Source: Flavobacterium sp. ZT3R18
Lineage (GTDB): Bacteria; Bacteroidota; Bacteroidia; Flavobacteriales; Flavobacteriaceae
Direction of reading: 5' to 3'
Length of the DNA stretch: 64,000 nt
Assembly: GCF_007097385.1 (NCBI RefSeq)
Contig: NZ_VJZS01000019.1
Span: 1-64,000, forward strand
Position numbers and translations under genes: made by a program. Shown one piece after another: positions 16,422 through 25,625 of the stretch; within the stretch, counting starts at the first letter, position 1, and each line of letters starts with the position of its first letter. The notes under the pieces were generated by a model that ran no database searches, was not told where the DNA came from, and saw only the letters and a list, made by a program, of their open reading frames with translations.

Positions 16422-16540
16422 ACAATAAAGCAACCCATTATAGAGTTGCTTTATTGTTTTTAGTTTGAAAATACTCGGCTTGTGTGCACGAGTCAGAGGC
16501 ATCGCGCTAGAGAAATAGACGCTCAAGCCAGCGGGGGAGT
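16422..16540. repeat. 119-bp direct repeat, copy B
   Basis: Same element as 15460-15578, same orientation, with scattered substitutions. Here the left part forms a good hairpin (CAATAAAGCAACCC ... GTTGCTTTATTG). The rest of the roughly 400-bp interval before the aminotransferase gene holds only its promoter. Confidence 0.75.
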
Positions 16541-16653
16541 TCGTTGTCGAAGGCATCGAGTAGGATGATGCTCTCCGAAGTTAGTATCCCGATTGAATTT
16601 TTTAGTGGTGAACGGAATACTTTTTTTAAAAGATGTTAAAATGAGCTACGCCT

Positions 16654-16683
16654 TTTGAGTTCAATCAAAAAACAATATATTTG
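16654..16683 (+). promoter_or_regulatory. Promoter of the aminotransferase gene
   Basis: TTTG at 16654-16657 and TATATTTG at 16676-16683 with an 18-bp spacer match the Bacteroidota promoter pattern. The start codon follows 18 bp downstream. Confidence 0.55.
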
Positions 16684-16701
16684 GTACCAAATTAATAGGC
16701 A

Positions 16702-18189
16702 ATGACCACAACAGAAGTTTCAACACCATTAGAGCAGTATTTTCAACAATTTCGTAATAATATTATCGGAATTGATCAAGAGTTTGAATCGCCTTACGGC
16801 CTTCAAAAAATTATCTATACCGATTGGACAGCCAGTGGTCGTTTGTATCGTCCTATCGAAGAAAAACTAATGAATGAGTTTGGTCCTTTTGTGGCTAATA
16901 CCCATACTGAAACTACGGTTTCTGGAACAGCAATGACCAAATCCTATCACCATGCCCGACACATTATTAAACATCATGTCAATGCCAATTCAGATGATGT
17001 TCTCATAACGGATGGTACTGGAATGACGGGTGTAGTCAATAAATTTCAACGTATTTTGGGATTAAAAGTACCTGAAAATTTAAAAGATTTTATTACTATT
17101 CCAGCCGATAAAAAACCAATTGTTTTTATTTCTCACATGGAGCATCATTCTAATCAGACCTCTTGGTTGGAAACGATTGCCGATGTAGAAGTTATTCCTT
17201 CAACAGAAGATGGTCTTTTTAGTCTAGAAAACCTAGCTGTTTTATTGGATAAATACAAAGATAGAACCTATAAAATTGCCTCTATAACTTCGTGTTCGAA
17301 TGTAACAGGAATTAGAACACCTTATCATGAGGCAGCCAAATTAATGCACCAAAATAATGGAGTTTGTTTTGTGGATTTTGCTTGTTCAGGACCCTATGTG
17401 GAAATTGATATGCATCCCGAGGATCCAGAATCCTATTTGGACGCGATTTTCTTTTCGCCACACAAATTTCTGGGTGGTCCGGGAACTTCTGGAGTTTTGG
17501 TTTTTAATAAAAAATTGTATCATAACATGGTTCCAGATTGCCCAGGAGGAGGAACCGTATCTTGGACAAATCCTTGGGGAGAGCATAAATACATTGATGA
17601 TATAGAAGATAGGGAAGACGGTGGTACTCCAGGTTTTCTTCAAGTAATCAAAACAGCATTGGCGATTCAATTGAAGGAGCAAATGGGAATTGAAAATATT
17701 CTTAAACGGGAGCATGAAATTGTGGATTATGTTTTTGAATCATTGGAAAATACTCCTAATATCAAAATACTTGCTGGGCAACATCATGACCGATTAGGGG
17801 TAATCTCTTTTTTTGTAGAAGACTTGCATTTTAATTTGGGAGTGAAATTATTGAACGATAAATTCGGAATACAAACTCGTGGAGGTTGCAGTTGCGCCGG
17901 AACGTATGGACATTTTCTATTGCATGTAGATCAGGAAACCTCACATCGATTGATAGACGAAATTACCTTGGGGGATTTAATCAGAAAGCCGGGTTGGATC
18001 AGAATGTCGATACATCCTACTACCACATCAGCCGAAATTGAATATGTATGCAACGGCATCAAGGCTTTAGCCGAAAATCATAAAACTTGGGCTTTGGATT
18101 ATGATTACAATAAAGATACAAATGAGTTCACACACAAAAATGCTCAGGCTATAGAAGATACTTTAGTTCAGGATTGGTTTTCTTTATAA
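16702..18189 (+). CDS. Class V aminotransferase, cysteine desulfurase-like
   Basis: A 495-residue PLP enzyme of fold type I. The PLP lysine is Lys255 in SPHKFLGGPGTSG. The cofactor histidine region is SHMEHHSNQTSW, and the aspartate that contacts the pyridine is in FVDFACSGPY. A Cys-rich loop (RGGCSCAGTYGHFLLH) occupies the place of the mobile cysteine loop of SufS/NifS desulfurases but is larger. The protein is about 80 residues longer than SufS, so it belongs to the long 'aminotransferase class V-fold' group in which the substrate is often unknown. No suf genes adjoin it. It has its own promoter and a strong hairpin after the stop. Confidence 0.85.
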   Translation: MTTTEVSTPLEQYFQQFRNNIIGIDQEFESPYGLQKIIYTDWTASGRLYRPIEEKLMNEFGPFVANTHTETTVSGTAMTKSYHHARHIIKHHVNANSDDVLITDGTGMTGVVNKFQRILGLKVPENLKDFITIPADKKPIVFISHMEHHSNQTSWLETIADVEVIPSTEDGLFSLENLAVLLDKYKDRTYKIASITSCSNVTGIRTPYHEAAKLMHQNNGVCFVDFACSGPYVEIDMHPEDPESYLDAIFFSPHKFLGGPGTSGVLVFNKKLYHNMVPDCPGGGTVSWTNPWGEHKYIDDIEDREDGGTPGFLQVIKTALAIQLKEQMGIENILKREHEIVDYVFESLENTPNIKILAGQHHDRLGVISFFVEDLHFNLGVKLLNDKFGIQTRGGCSCAGTYGHFLLHVDQETSHRLIDEITLGDLIRKPGWIRMSIHPTTTSAEIEYVCNGIKALAENHKTWALDYDYNKDTNEFTHKNAQAIEDTLVQDWFSL

Positions 18190-18210
18190 GATTCTGATCT
18201 TTTTAAAATA

Positions 18211-18258
18211 AATAATCACTTTTTCAAGATAGAACTTCTGAAAAGGTGATTATTTGTT
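18211..18258 (+). terminator. Long hairpin after the aminotransferase gene
   Basis: AATAATCACTTTTTCA pairs with TGAAAAGGTGATTATT (one mismatch) and is followed by GTTTT. Confidence 0.75.
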
Positions 18259-18430
18259 TTAACCCAGATTCTGCATAAGAAATCATTAATATTTTTGATT
18301 GTTAGATAATTTAACTTTATGATTTTAGTCTAATAAAATTAAGCACTAAAACAAAGTAAAAAAGAATGTTCTATTCCGGTAAATTCTAGGCCTAAATGAT
18401 GTTTCAAATGTATTTGTCGATGCCTTCTGG

Positions 18431-18618
18431 AAACCCTGAAAGGGTGGTATGATTATAGGAAATATATAACATCGTCGATCAAACCCTGAAAGGGTGAAAT
18501 TATTTTACCTTTTTAATTAAAAAAAGCATCCTAATAATCAGTACAAATATCACCCCTTCAGGGTTTTGGAATGATAGAATTACTTGTTTCTACAATCATT
18601 ACACCCCTTTCGGGGTTT
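18431..18618. repeat. Cluster of four short palindromic repeats
   Basis: AAACCCTGAAAGGGTG occurs at 18431-18446 and 18481-18496; inverted versions occur at 18551-18566 (CACCCCTTCAGGGTTT) and 18601-18618 (CACCCCTTTCGGGGTTT). Spacing is about 50-70 bp. The first and last pairs could fold on each other. It sits in a 510-bp gene-free interval between convergent genes; nothing else is seen there. Confidence 0.75.
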
Positions 18619-18766
18619 GGGTAAGTTATGCCAATTGTTTTTGCTAGTCTAACAATCTCAAAAGTTTCGGGATTGTTAGGATTTTGATTCTAATTTTTCT
18701 TTGGTATGATGTCTAATGCGAATTTTTTATTATGGTATATTCTAGGCTTAAAGGGTAATCTGAACA

Positions 18767-19636
18767 CTACTTCCTAAATTTCCATCTTTTATGCGTCCAT
18801 AAATAATATTCTGGGGCTTCATAGATTTGTTCTTCCAAGCGCTTTATGAATTGATCTGTGATTTCATAATTTGGAACCTCAATGGCGTTTTCAGACAGTG
18901 TTTCAAGAGTAGCTTCATAATGACCCCGTTTTACTTTTTTGGTATTGAGGTAAACAACATTCATATTGTATCTTTTTGCCAGCATTTCGGCACCGGTATG
19001 AACTGGGACTTCAATTCCCATGAATTTTACGTAATGAAAAGCGGTGTTCTCTTTTGGAGATTGATCGCTTGCAAAGCCGTATAAAGACAATACATTGTTT
19101 TTATTGTTATCAATTATGGTAGGAATTGTTTGTTTGGTGGTGATTAATTTAGCATTAAATTTAGAACGTATTTTATGAACTAATTTATCGAAATAGGGAT
19201 TTTTAAGTTGCTTATAAATCCCGTATGCTGTAAAATCAGAATGATAATTCATTGATATAATCCATTCATAGCTACCATAATGCGAACAAATTACAGTAAC
19301 ACTTTTTCCTTGTTTTTCGAGTTCTTTGTAAACTTCTATGTTTTTGAAGACAAATCTTTTGCAAATCTCTTCTTTAGAAATAGTCATCGTCTTTATCATT
19401 TCCAAAAACATATCGCATAGGTGGTGATAGAATTTTTTCTCAATAATTAATCGTTCCTTATCCGATAAATGAGGTAGGGTTAACGCGAGATTTTCGCGAA
19501 CTGTACTTTTGCGATAGCGAACAATTCGGTAAACTACGATATAAACAAAATCGGAAAACAAATATAGTAATCGAAATGGAAGCATCGAAATTACCCAAAT
19601 TACTGGATATGCAAGTAAATATATAAGGTATTGCAT
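18767..19636 (-). CDS. HtrB/LpxL-like lipid A acyltransferase, copy 1
   Basis: A 289-residue protein with an N-terminal membrane segment and the family's catalytic HX4E motif: His119 and Glu124 in CSHYGSYEW. Later blocks GFASDQSPKENTAFHYVKFMG and VPVHTGAEMLAKRY are typical of the HtrB family, which transfers acyl chains to lipid A or to ornithine/amino lipids at the inner membrane. A paralogue lies 100 bp upstream at 19736-20605, in the same orientation and with equal length. The gene likely arose by tandem duplication; whether the two copies use different acyl donors or positions is unknown. Confidence 0.88.
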   Translation of the reverse strand: MQYLIYLLAYPVIWVISMLPFRLLYLFSDFVYIVVYRIVRYRKSTVRENLALTLPHLSDKERLIIEKKFYHHLCDMFLEMIKTMTISKEEICKRFVFKNIEVYKELEKQGKSVTVICSHYGSYEWIISMNYHSDFTAYGIYKQLKNPYFDKLVHKIRSKFNAKLITTKQTIPTIIDNNKNNVLSLYGFASDQSPKENTAFHYVKFMGIEVPVHTGAEMLAKRYNMNVVYLNTKKVKRGHYEATLETLSENAIEVPNYEITDQFIKRLEEQIYEAPEYYLWTHKRWKFRK

Positions 19637-19735
19637 TTATTTGAAATTTATGCAAATATAAATAAATATTTATTTTTTCGAATTAGCTGTAGTTTGAGAA
19701 TTATTGTTTTGGCTGTAATTTATTTTCTAAAGAAA

Positions 19736-20605
19736 TTATTTTTTGTGTTTCCATCGCTTGTGTGTCCATAAATAATATTCTGGAGCTTCGTAGATTTGTT
19801 GTTCAACTAATTTTAAGAATTGATCTGTTAGCTCGTAATTTGGAACTTCGCCAGCGTTTTCGGAAAGGATTTCGATAGAACCTTCGTAATAACCTCGTTT
19901 TATTTTTTTTGTTTTCAAGAATACAACATTCATATTGTATTTTTTAGCCAGCATTTCGGCGCCGGTATGGACAGGAACCTCAATTCCCATGAATTTTGCC
20001 CAATGAAAAGCTTTACTTTCTTTTGGTGATTGATCGCTGGCAAATCCATAAACAGATAATTTTTTGTTTTTGCTATTTGTTATAATCGTTGGAATTGTTT
20101 CTTTAGTTGTTATTAAAGTGGCGTTGAATTTGGAACGAATAGAATGAACTAATTTATTAAAATAAGGATTTTTAATTTGTTTGTAGATTCCGTAACCATG
20201 AAAATCAGAGTAGTAATTCATAGATACTGCCCATTCGTAACTAGCATAATGGGCGCACATAAGTGCAATACTTTTTTCTTGTTTTTCGAGTTCTTTATAG
20301 ATTTCAAAATCTTTAAAAACATATCTTTTGCATATTTCTTCTTTTGAAATGGTCATAGTTTTGATCATTTCTAGAAAGATGTCGCATAAGTGATGGTAGA
20401 ATTTTTTTTCTATAATGAGTCGCTCTTTATTAGATAAATGAGGCAAAGCTATAGCGAGATTTTCTCGAACTGTTTTTTTTCTATAACGAATGATTCGATA
20501 TACTATAATAAAAACAAAATCGGATAAAAGATAAAGTAATGGAAAAGGAAGCATTGAAATACACCACAAAATTGGGTAAACAATTAGATAAAGAATGTAT
20601 TTCAT
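19736..20605 (-). CDS. HtrB/LpxL-like lipid A acyltransferase, copy 2
   Basis: A 289-residue protein when started at the ATG at 20605, chosen because this aligns with the start of the neighbouring paralogue; an ATG six codons upstream would add MAKFKK. The HX4E motif is present in CAHYASYEW, followed by GFASDQSPKESKAFHWAKFMG and VPVHTGAEMLAKKY. Identity to copy 1 is very high through the catalytic core and lower in the N-terminal membrane segment and around the C-terminal ENAGEVPNYELTDQF region. It precedes copy 1 by 99 bp on the same strand. Confidence 0.88.
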   Translation of the reverse strand: MKYILYLIVYPILWCISMLPFPLLYLLSDFVFIIVYRIIRYRKKTVRENLAIALPHLSNKERLIIEKKFYHHLCDIFLEMIKTMTISKEEICKRYVFKDFEIYKELEKQEKSIALMCAHYASYEWAVSMNYYSDFHGYGIYKQIKNPYFNKLVHSIRSKFNATLITTKETIPTIITNSKNKKLSVYGFASDQSPKESKAFHWAKFMGIEVPVHTGAEMLAKKYNMNVVFLKTKKIKRGYYEGSIEILSENAGEVPNYELTDQFLKLVEQQIYEAPEYYLWTHKRWKHKK

Positions 20606-20727
20606 TTTTTTAAATTTTGCCAAATATAGAGGATTAAAAAATTATATTGGATAGTTTATGATTTCTTTATTAGTACAAATTATAATATTAATTAGATTTA
20701 CATTAAAATTAAAAAAACCTACATTTT

Positions 20728-21354
20728 ATGAATACCATTTTGATTGGAATTATTGTTGCTAATGTGCTGATGAGTTATAAAGGATTTAATGATTTATCTT
20801 TTTTTAGAAAATATGAATTTCACATTGGGAGTATTCGTGCGGGCGAGCAGATTAGAATGATTTCTTCGGGATTTCTTCATGTTGACATAGCTCATTTAGT
20901 ATTTAATATGTTGACGCTTTATTTCTTTGCTCCTGTAGTCTTTAATTATTTGGGTGGTTTTTCATTTGTATTAGTTTATTTCGGTAGTCTAATCTTCGGG
21001 AATTTATTGACAATGTTGTTTCATAAAGATGATTATAATTATCGAGCCGTGGGGGCATCAGGAGCGGTTACGGGAATTATTTTTAGCTCAATTTTGCTGG
21101 ATTCTAACTTAGAAGTTTTCGGGTTTATTCCTGGTTTTATTTACGGCTTTATCTATTTGTTGTCTTCTATTTATGGAATGAAAGCCAAGAATGATAACAT
21201 TGGTCATACGGCACATTTTGGAGGGGCTATAGGTGGTTATTTAATCACGCTTTTAAGAAATCCTGAATTGATGCAAGAACACACTTTAACTACTGTTGCA
21301 TTAGCTATTCCGATAGTAATTCTTTTTGGCATGGAAAAAATGGGAAAACTTTGA
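20728..21354 (+). CDS. Rhomboid-family intramembrane serine protease
   Basis: A 208-residue protein with about six membrane helices. The catalytic serine is Ser111 in GASGAVTG and the catalytic histidine His163 in GHTAHFGGAIGGYL; the HVDIAHLVFNM block carries the conserved His/Asn of helix 2. It cleaves substrates within the inner membrane. It is divergent from the acyltransferase genes and separated from them by about 120 bp, and it is followed by a short GCAAT-type repeat. Substrates are unknown. Confidence 0.92.
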   Translation: MNTILIGIIVANVLMSYKGFNDLSFFRKYEFHIGSIRAGEQIRMISSGFLHVDIAHLVFNMLTLYFFAPVVFNYLGGFSFVLVYFGSLIFGNLLTMLFHKDDYNYRAVGASGAVTGIIFSSILLDSNLEVFGFIPGFIYGFIYLLSSIYGMKAKNDNIGHTAHFGGAIGGYLITLLRNPELMQEHTLTTVALAIPIVILFGMEKMGKL

Positions 21355-21388
21355 TCAATGGCAATAGCAATAGCAATATCAATGGCAG
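21355..21388. repeat. Short GCAATA-type tandem repeat
   Basis: GGCAATAGCAATAGCAATATCAATGG-type hexamer units directly follow the rhomboid stop codon. It is a low-complexity tract between two genes. Confidence 0.5.
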
Positions 21389-21454
21389 ACTTTAAGAGAT
21401 TTATTTATAAGGCCGCATAGTTGTAAAATTTTAATTAAACCAAATAGAATCAAT

Positions 21455-22147
21455 ATGAAAAAAGTAGTAGTAGTAATAGCTTGTCTATTTACAGTTTTGA
21501 CTTACAGTCAAGAAACAAAACAAATTCCACAAATAAATGTGTCTGGAGAGGGAAAAGTAAAAGTTACTCCTGATCAGGCGTTAATTTTGGCCACAGTAGA
21601 AACAAAAGGAAATAATAGTAAAGAGGTGAAAAAACTGAATGATCAACAAATAGAAGCGGTTTTAAAGCTGGTTAAGAGTATGAATTTAGCTCCGGCAGAT
21701 TATAAGACTAAAAGAGTTTCCTTGATGCCGCAATACGATTATGAAAAGAAAAAAACGAGTTACAATGCAACCCAAACTATTGAGATCATATTGAGAGATT
21801 TATCGAAATATGATGCTTTGATGGAAGGGTTAGTTGATCAAGGGATTAATAGAATTGACAATGTAACGTTTCAATCGTCAAAATTGGCACAATACCAATC
21901 TGATGCAAGAAAACTAGCTATGAAAGAGGCTAAAATGAAAGCGGAAGATTATGTGTCGGTTTTAGGGCAAAAAATAGGATCAGCGGTAGTTATAACAGAT
22001 AGTTCGCAAAACTATTACCCGCAACCAATGTATTCGGCTATGAAAGGAGCTATGGGAGCTCAGGAAGATGCTACGACAAGAGAAACGATGGCAGTGGGAG
22101 AAATTGAAATTGTAGCCAATGTTACAGTGAGTTTTAAATTGGAATAA
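21455..22147 (+). CDS. SIMPL domain (DUF541) exported protein
   Basis: A 230-residue protein with signal peptide VVVVIACLFTVLTYSQ. The mature part begins PQINVSGEGKVKVTPDQA, the usual opening of the SIMPL/DUF541 domain, and continues with NDQQIEAVLKLVKSMNL and the closing GEIEIVANVTVSFKLE. Members form oligomeric periplasmic or surface assemblies; some protect from oxidative stress. It is monocistronic, with a strong terminator. Confidence 0.85.
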   Translation: MKKVVVVIACLFTVLTYSQETKQIPQINVSGEGKVKVTPDQALILATVETKGNNSKEVKKLNDQQIEAVLKLVKSMNLAPADYKTKRVSLMPQYDYEKKKTSYNATQTIEIILRDLSKYDALMEGLVDQGINRIDNVTFQSSKLAQYQSDARKLAMKEAKMKAEDYVSVLGQKIGSAVVITDSSQNYYPQPMYSAMKGAMGAQEDATTRETMAVGEIEIVANVTVSFKLE

Positions 22148-22167
22148 CGTTTAGGATTTTTAGATTT

Positions 22168-22209
22168 AAATCCCATCTTGTTTGAAAAAATAAGATGGGA
22201 TTTTTTTTT
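22168..22209 (+). terminator. Terminator of the SIMPL gene
   Basis: AAATCCCATCTT and AAGATGGGATTT form a 12-bp stem followed by a T-run. Confidence 0.9.
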
Positions 22210-22220
22210 GTTTTTTGAGC

Positions 22221-22253
22221 AAAAAAAAACGCTTCAATTTCTTGAAGCGTTTT
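22221..22253 (-). terminator. Terminator of the tRNA-Tyr transcript
   Basis: On the minus strand AAACGCTTCAA pairs with TTGAAGCGTTT just past the tRNA 3' end, followed by T residues. Confidence 0.8.
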
Positions 22254-22254
22254 G

Positions 22255-22336
<82 letters not shown>

Positions 22337-23028
22337 GAGGCCTTATTTGGTAACGCTTATTGCGTTATCCGGGTGCAAATATAGAGACTGTTTTTAGTTC
22401 TACAAACTTTTTTTGCACTTTATTTTATTATTATTTTAGTATTATTTTTAATGCATTGGTATTGAATAAAATAAAAAACATCAACTAGAACGATTTTTTA
22501 TTTTGGAATGCAAAAAGGCTTCGTTTTTTAGATAATTCTATGTTTTTTGTTCGGTCGATTGTCTGTTAAATCTATCATTGTCGTTTTTTTTTAAGGTTCT
22601 ACCATGAATTGTGTGGGTGAAAATTTCAACACAAATTACACGAATTGACACAAATTAGAATAATTCAAAATTTGAATTATTCTAATTCCTAGCTTTTATT
22701 TGAATAGGAGAAATTAAAACGCCTGATTTTTCGTGTAAATTTGTGGAATTGGTGTCTATTTTTTTAAAATAATTACAATATACCCATTCAATTCTATCTA
22801 ACTCTTTTCAAATAGTCGGTATTTAGTTTGAGATAGCTTGCCGCTAGAAAATCTGCTAAATCTGCGTAAAAAAAATTTTAGCACACAGATTTAGCAGATC
22901 TACACAGATTTGATTTATTTACCATAAAAATAATTGTTTCATAATCAAATAGATTTTGCTTTTTTATAAAGATGCAATTTGTCTTGCATTCAAAGGGATT
23001 GTTCAGTCTCTAGAGAATTATTGAAACA
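22337..23028. other. Gene-free interval with dispersed repeats
   Basis: No coding region is supported in about 690 bp. It contains a 17-bp-arm palindrome with one central base at 22653-22687 (AATTAGAATAATTCAAA and its complement) and an AAATCTGCTAAATCTGCG-type repeat at 22848-22911, whose arms TCTGCTAAATCTG and CAGATTTAGCAGA pair. A relative of the latter is at 53268-53328. Confidence 0.6.
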
Positions 23029-23058
23029 AAAAAAATCTCCACTAGGGAGATTTTTTTT
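23029..23058 (-). terminator. Terminator of the TlpA-like gene
   Basis: TCTCC and GGAGA form a short stem flanked by A- and T-runs, just past the stop codon. Confidence 0.7.
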
Positions 23059-23073
23059 GAATATTATAAGGGA

Positions 23074-24225
23074 TTATTTCCCTAATAATTCTTTGATTTT
23101 TGCTTTAAGTTCGTCGCCTCTTAAATCTTGTGCTACTATATTTCCTGATTGATCAAGAATGAAGGTAGCTGGAATTGATTCTACTTTATATTGCTTAGCA
23201 ATTGGATCTTCCCAGCCTTTAAGATTTGAAACTTGTGTCCAAGTTAATTTATCTTTAGCTATGGCTTCTTTCCATTTTTCTGGATCTTCATCTAGAGAAA
23301 CGCCAATTATATTAAGACCTTTTGAATGCAATTCATTATAAATAGCAACTACATTAGGGTTTTCTTTTCGACAAGGACCACACCAGGAAGCCCAAAAATC
23401 AACGATTGTTACTTTTCCTAAACTTGCTGCAAGAGTAATTGTTTTGCCTTGAGGATTAGGAGCAGAGAAATCAGTCCTTCATTTAGCTGCTGGAGCTGCT
23501 GTAGCGCCAACAGAAGGAGATTTCATTGCAGTAAGTTTTTCTTTTACGGCTTTACCTGGTTTCGCGTTTTTCAAAGATTCGTCAAGACCATTAAACATTG
23601 ATTCTAATTTTTTAGAATCTACAGCTGGGTCACTGCTCATTCCTTGAATGATTAAAACACTAATAAAAGATTTTGGATGAGAAGAAGCGTAATCAACATA
23701 TTTAGCTTTTGAAGTAACGCCAATTTCAGATTGAATTTTAGAATATTCTTTCATCAATGAATTGATTACGACAGTGTCTTTGGCTTGTTGAGCAGTTTGC
23801 ATTGTCTGCATGTTCTTCGTTTGAAAATCGATCAATGGTTTTTGAACTTTAGTAAGTTCTTCATTGAATTTAACGAATTCGTCATTGCTATATGTTCCAG
23901 AAATTTTAGATTTTTGGATTGTATCTTTGTTTACTACGACAGTAATATCTCCGTTTTCAAGAATAAATGGAATTTTACCTTGAGCTCCTTCAATCTGTAA
24001 AGTATGAAAAGCTGGTTCAGTTACTTTTCCTTTAATTTCGAATTTACCGTTTTCAATTTTTACTGTATCAACAGCAATTAATCCCATTCCTTTCTCATCT
24101 TGAGTTTCCAGAATAACTGTTTTTCCATTTTCAAATCCAGTCGCAGTTCCTGAAATTGTGTATTTATCTTTGCTACAAGAAGTTAGTATGGCTGCAGCAC
24201 TAAGAAATAAAATAATTTTTTTCAT
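23074..24225 (-). pseudogene. TlpA-like thiol-disulfide lipoprotein interrupted by an in-frame TGA
   Basis: The reading frame starts at 24225 with a lipoprotein signal (IILFLSAAAILTSC) and a DUF4369-type N-terminal domain (SGTATGFENGKTVILE). After 248 codons it meets TGA at 23479-23481. The same frame then continues without interruption through DFSAPNPQGKTITL and a thioredoxin domain with VDFWASWCGPCRKEN to the stop at 23074, giving 383 codons in all. No ATG, GTG or TTG start lies between the TGA and the WCGPC motif, so the catalytic half cannot be made separately. Intact members are single proteins that reduce periplasmic disulfides. The simplest reading is a nonsense mutation or a sequencing error; the sequence just after the stop (RTDFSAP) also seems short of the usual KAPDFS lead-in, which hints at a small deletion. 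Confidence 0.8.
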
Positions 24226-24325
24226 TTTTATTAGTTAATTGATTTAAGGTTACAAAAGTATTTAAATTTATAAATTAACAATAACTTTAGAGCCTAAATT
24301 TATGTTATAATTTGGATTAAAATCG

Positions 24326-24369
24326 AAATACACTTCTTACTATTTAATTTAATAGTAAGAAGTGTATTT
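24326..24369 (-). terminator. 19-bp perfect hairpin downstream of a small gene
   Basis: Arms 24326-24344 and 24351-24369 are exact complements around a 6-nt loop. It lies about 65 bp past the stop of the 72-residue gene, on the side of the promoter of the TlpA-like gene. Confidence 0.55.
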
Positions 24370-24433
24370 GATGTTTGAAAATAGATTTGTTGTTAGGCTG
24401 TTTTTTTTTAATTGCTAAAATATTTTTTCTGAA

Positions 24434-24652
24434 TTATAATTCATATTCAAATATATGAGATTCAATATGTTCAATCTCGTTTAATGTTATTTTTATGTCT
24501 AGATTGACTGTTCTTAATTCTTTGTGCAAGTGTGAGCAAATAGGATCTGAATCTAGCTTTAAATCAATTTCAGCTTTTTGGTTTTCTAGTGTTTTGAGGG
24601 TTTCTTGGGCATTTTTATATTGCCTTTTGTACAGATTGTGATAGTCGTTCAT
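24434..24652 (-). CDS. Small coiled-coil protein, unknown
   Basis: A 72-residue protein (MNDYHNLYKRQYKNAQETL) with heptad-like spacing of Leu and Ile through most of its length, so it is probably a helical hairpin or dimeric coiled coil. No family is recognised. It stands alone, with 425 bp of gene-free DNA upstream. Confidence 0.55.
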   Translation of the reverse strand: MNDYHNLYKRQYKNAQETLKTLENQKAEIDLKLDSDPICSHLHKELRTVNLDIKITLNEIEHIESHIFEYEL

Positions 24653-25025
24653 GGTTTAGTTGTTAAGTTAGTGTTAAGTTAGGGTTTGCTAATATATAAA
24701 ATAGCTGGTTAAAAGAAAGTTAATAACTGGTTGTTTTTGTAATACTAATTATACGTAATAAACATTCACTTTATACAAGTTTGTAGTTAAGTGTAGGATT
24801 TATCGCTGGCTGATTCTATATGTTTGATTTTTAGCAACTTATGTTTTTTTTACTCCTTTAAATTATGTCAGAATGGCAATTCAGTTCAGAGTATTAGACG
24901 TTAAATTTTATTGAAATTGGAAGATTTATTATTGTTGAAAACAACAAAGTTATTAACAGTCAAAAAGTTAAATGTCTTTTTGAGTTGTTTTTGCATAGGG
25001 AGAATGCTTATTTAAATTTTTTCGC
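24653..25025. other. Gene-free interval
   Basis: About 370 bp. A direct repeat of TTAAGTTAG units occurs next to the small gene. I see no other gene, repeat or clear promoter. Confidence 0.4.
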
Positions 25026-25056
25026 AAAAAAAAAGCACTCGTTTTAAGGAGTGCTT
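25026..25056 (-). terminator. Terminator of the J/KTSC gene
   Basis: On the minus strand AAGCACTC and GAGTGCTT pair and are followed by a T-run. Confidence 0.8.
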
Positions 25057-25078
25057 TAGTATTTGAAATGGTGTAAAA

Positions 25079-25519
25079 CTAGTCTTGATTGATCGTTTTT
25101 CTCCAAGTAAAGGCGTTAAGAATGTGTCTTTTGGCAAATCTTCCAGGAGAATCTGCATTGACCATTTTTACGTAAGTAGCTTTAGGAACACTGATGTATT
25201 CGTAAACACTTCCGTTTGAGAAATTGATAATCAATCTACCTTCAACAAATTTATAATCTGTAATTGTTGATGTAGAGGTCGTTTCAGTATACTCTGGTAA
25301 GTTTTGTTTAACTGTCTCAGGGTTGATACTTACCAAAAAGTGGTAGGCTTCAATAATTTTTTTACTATTTTCTTCAGCTGCTTTTAATCCAGCATCATCA
25401 CCTTGAAATTTATCAGGATGTGCATCTTTCATCGCATTGCGATAAATGGTTTTTAAATCTTTAAGCTCTACTGTTTTTTCTACGTTAAGCAGTTTGCGGT
25501 ATTCAACTATTTTTTTCAT
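25079..25519 (-). CDS. J-domain protein with C-terminal KTSC domain
   Basis: A 146-residue protein when started at the ATG at 25519 (MKKIVEYRKLL); an upstream ATG would add 11 residues. The N-terminal 70 residues form a J domain with the HPD tripeptide in DAHPDKF, expected to stimulate DnaK. The C-terminal 60 residues match the KTSC domain (FVEGRLIINFSNGSVYEYISVP ... FAKRHI), though the KTSC tetrapeptide itself is not visible. The combination is recurrent in Bacteroidota but its client is unknown. Confidence 0.82.
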   Translation of the reverse strand: MKKIVEYRKLLNVEKTVELKDLKTIYRNAMKDAHPDKFQGDDAGLKAAEENSKKIIEAYHFLVSINPETVKQNLPEYTETTSTSTITDYKFVEGRLIINFSNGSVYEYISVPKATYVKMVNADSPGRFAKRHILNAFTWRKTINQD

Positions 25520-25625
25520 AAATAAGGTAACTACTTGTCTTTTACTATTCAACCAAAATTATTTGCTTGAAAATCGACAATTTTTTGCAAAGGTACACTT
25601 TTTTTTAACTTTTTAGTTTAGACCC

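Noticed and set aside
16356..16556. Second SPAGLSV peptide frame
   Set aside because: Same repeat effect as copy A; ends differ completely outside the repeat.
18431..18618. CRISPR-like array of short repeats
   Set aside because: Only four copies, two of them inverted, irregular spacing and no cas genes; palindromic dispersed repeats explain it.
23479..23481. TGA as selenocysteine codon
   Set aside because: No SECIS-like hairpin is evident, the position is in a linker and not a redox site, and Flavobacteria are not known to use selenocysteine widely.
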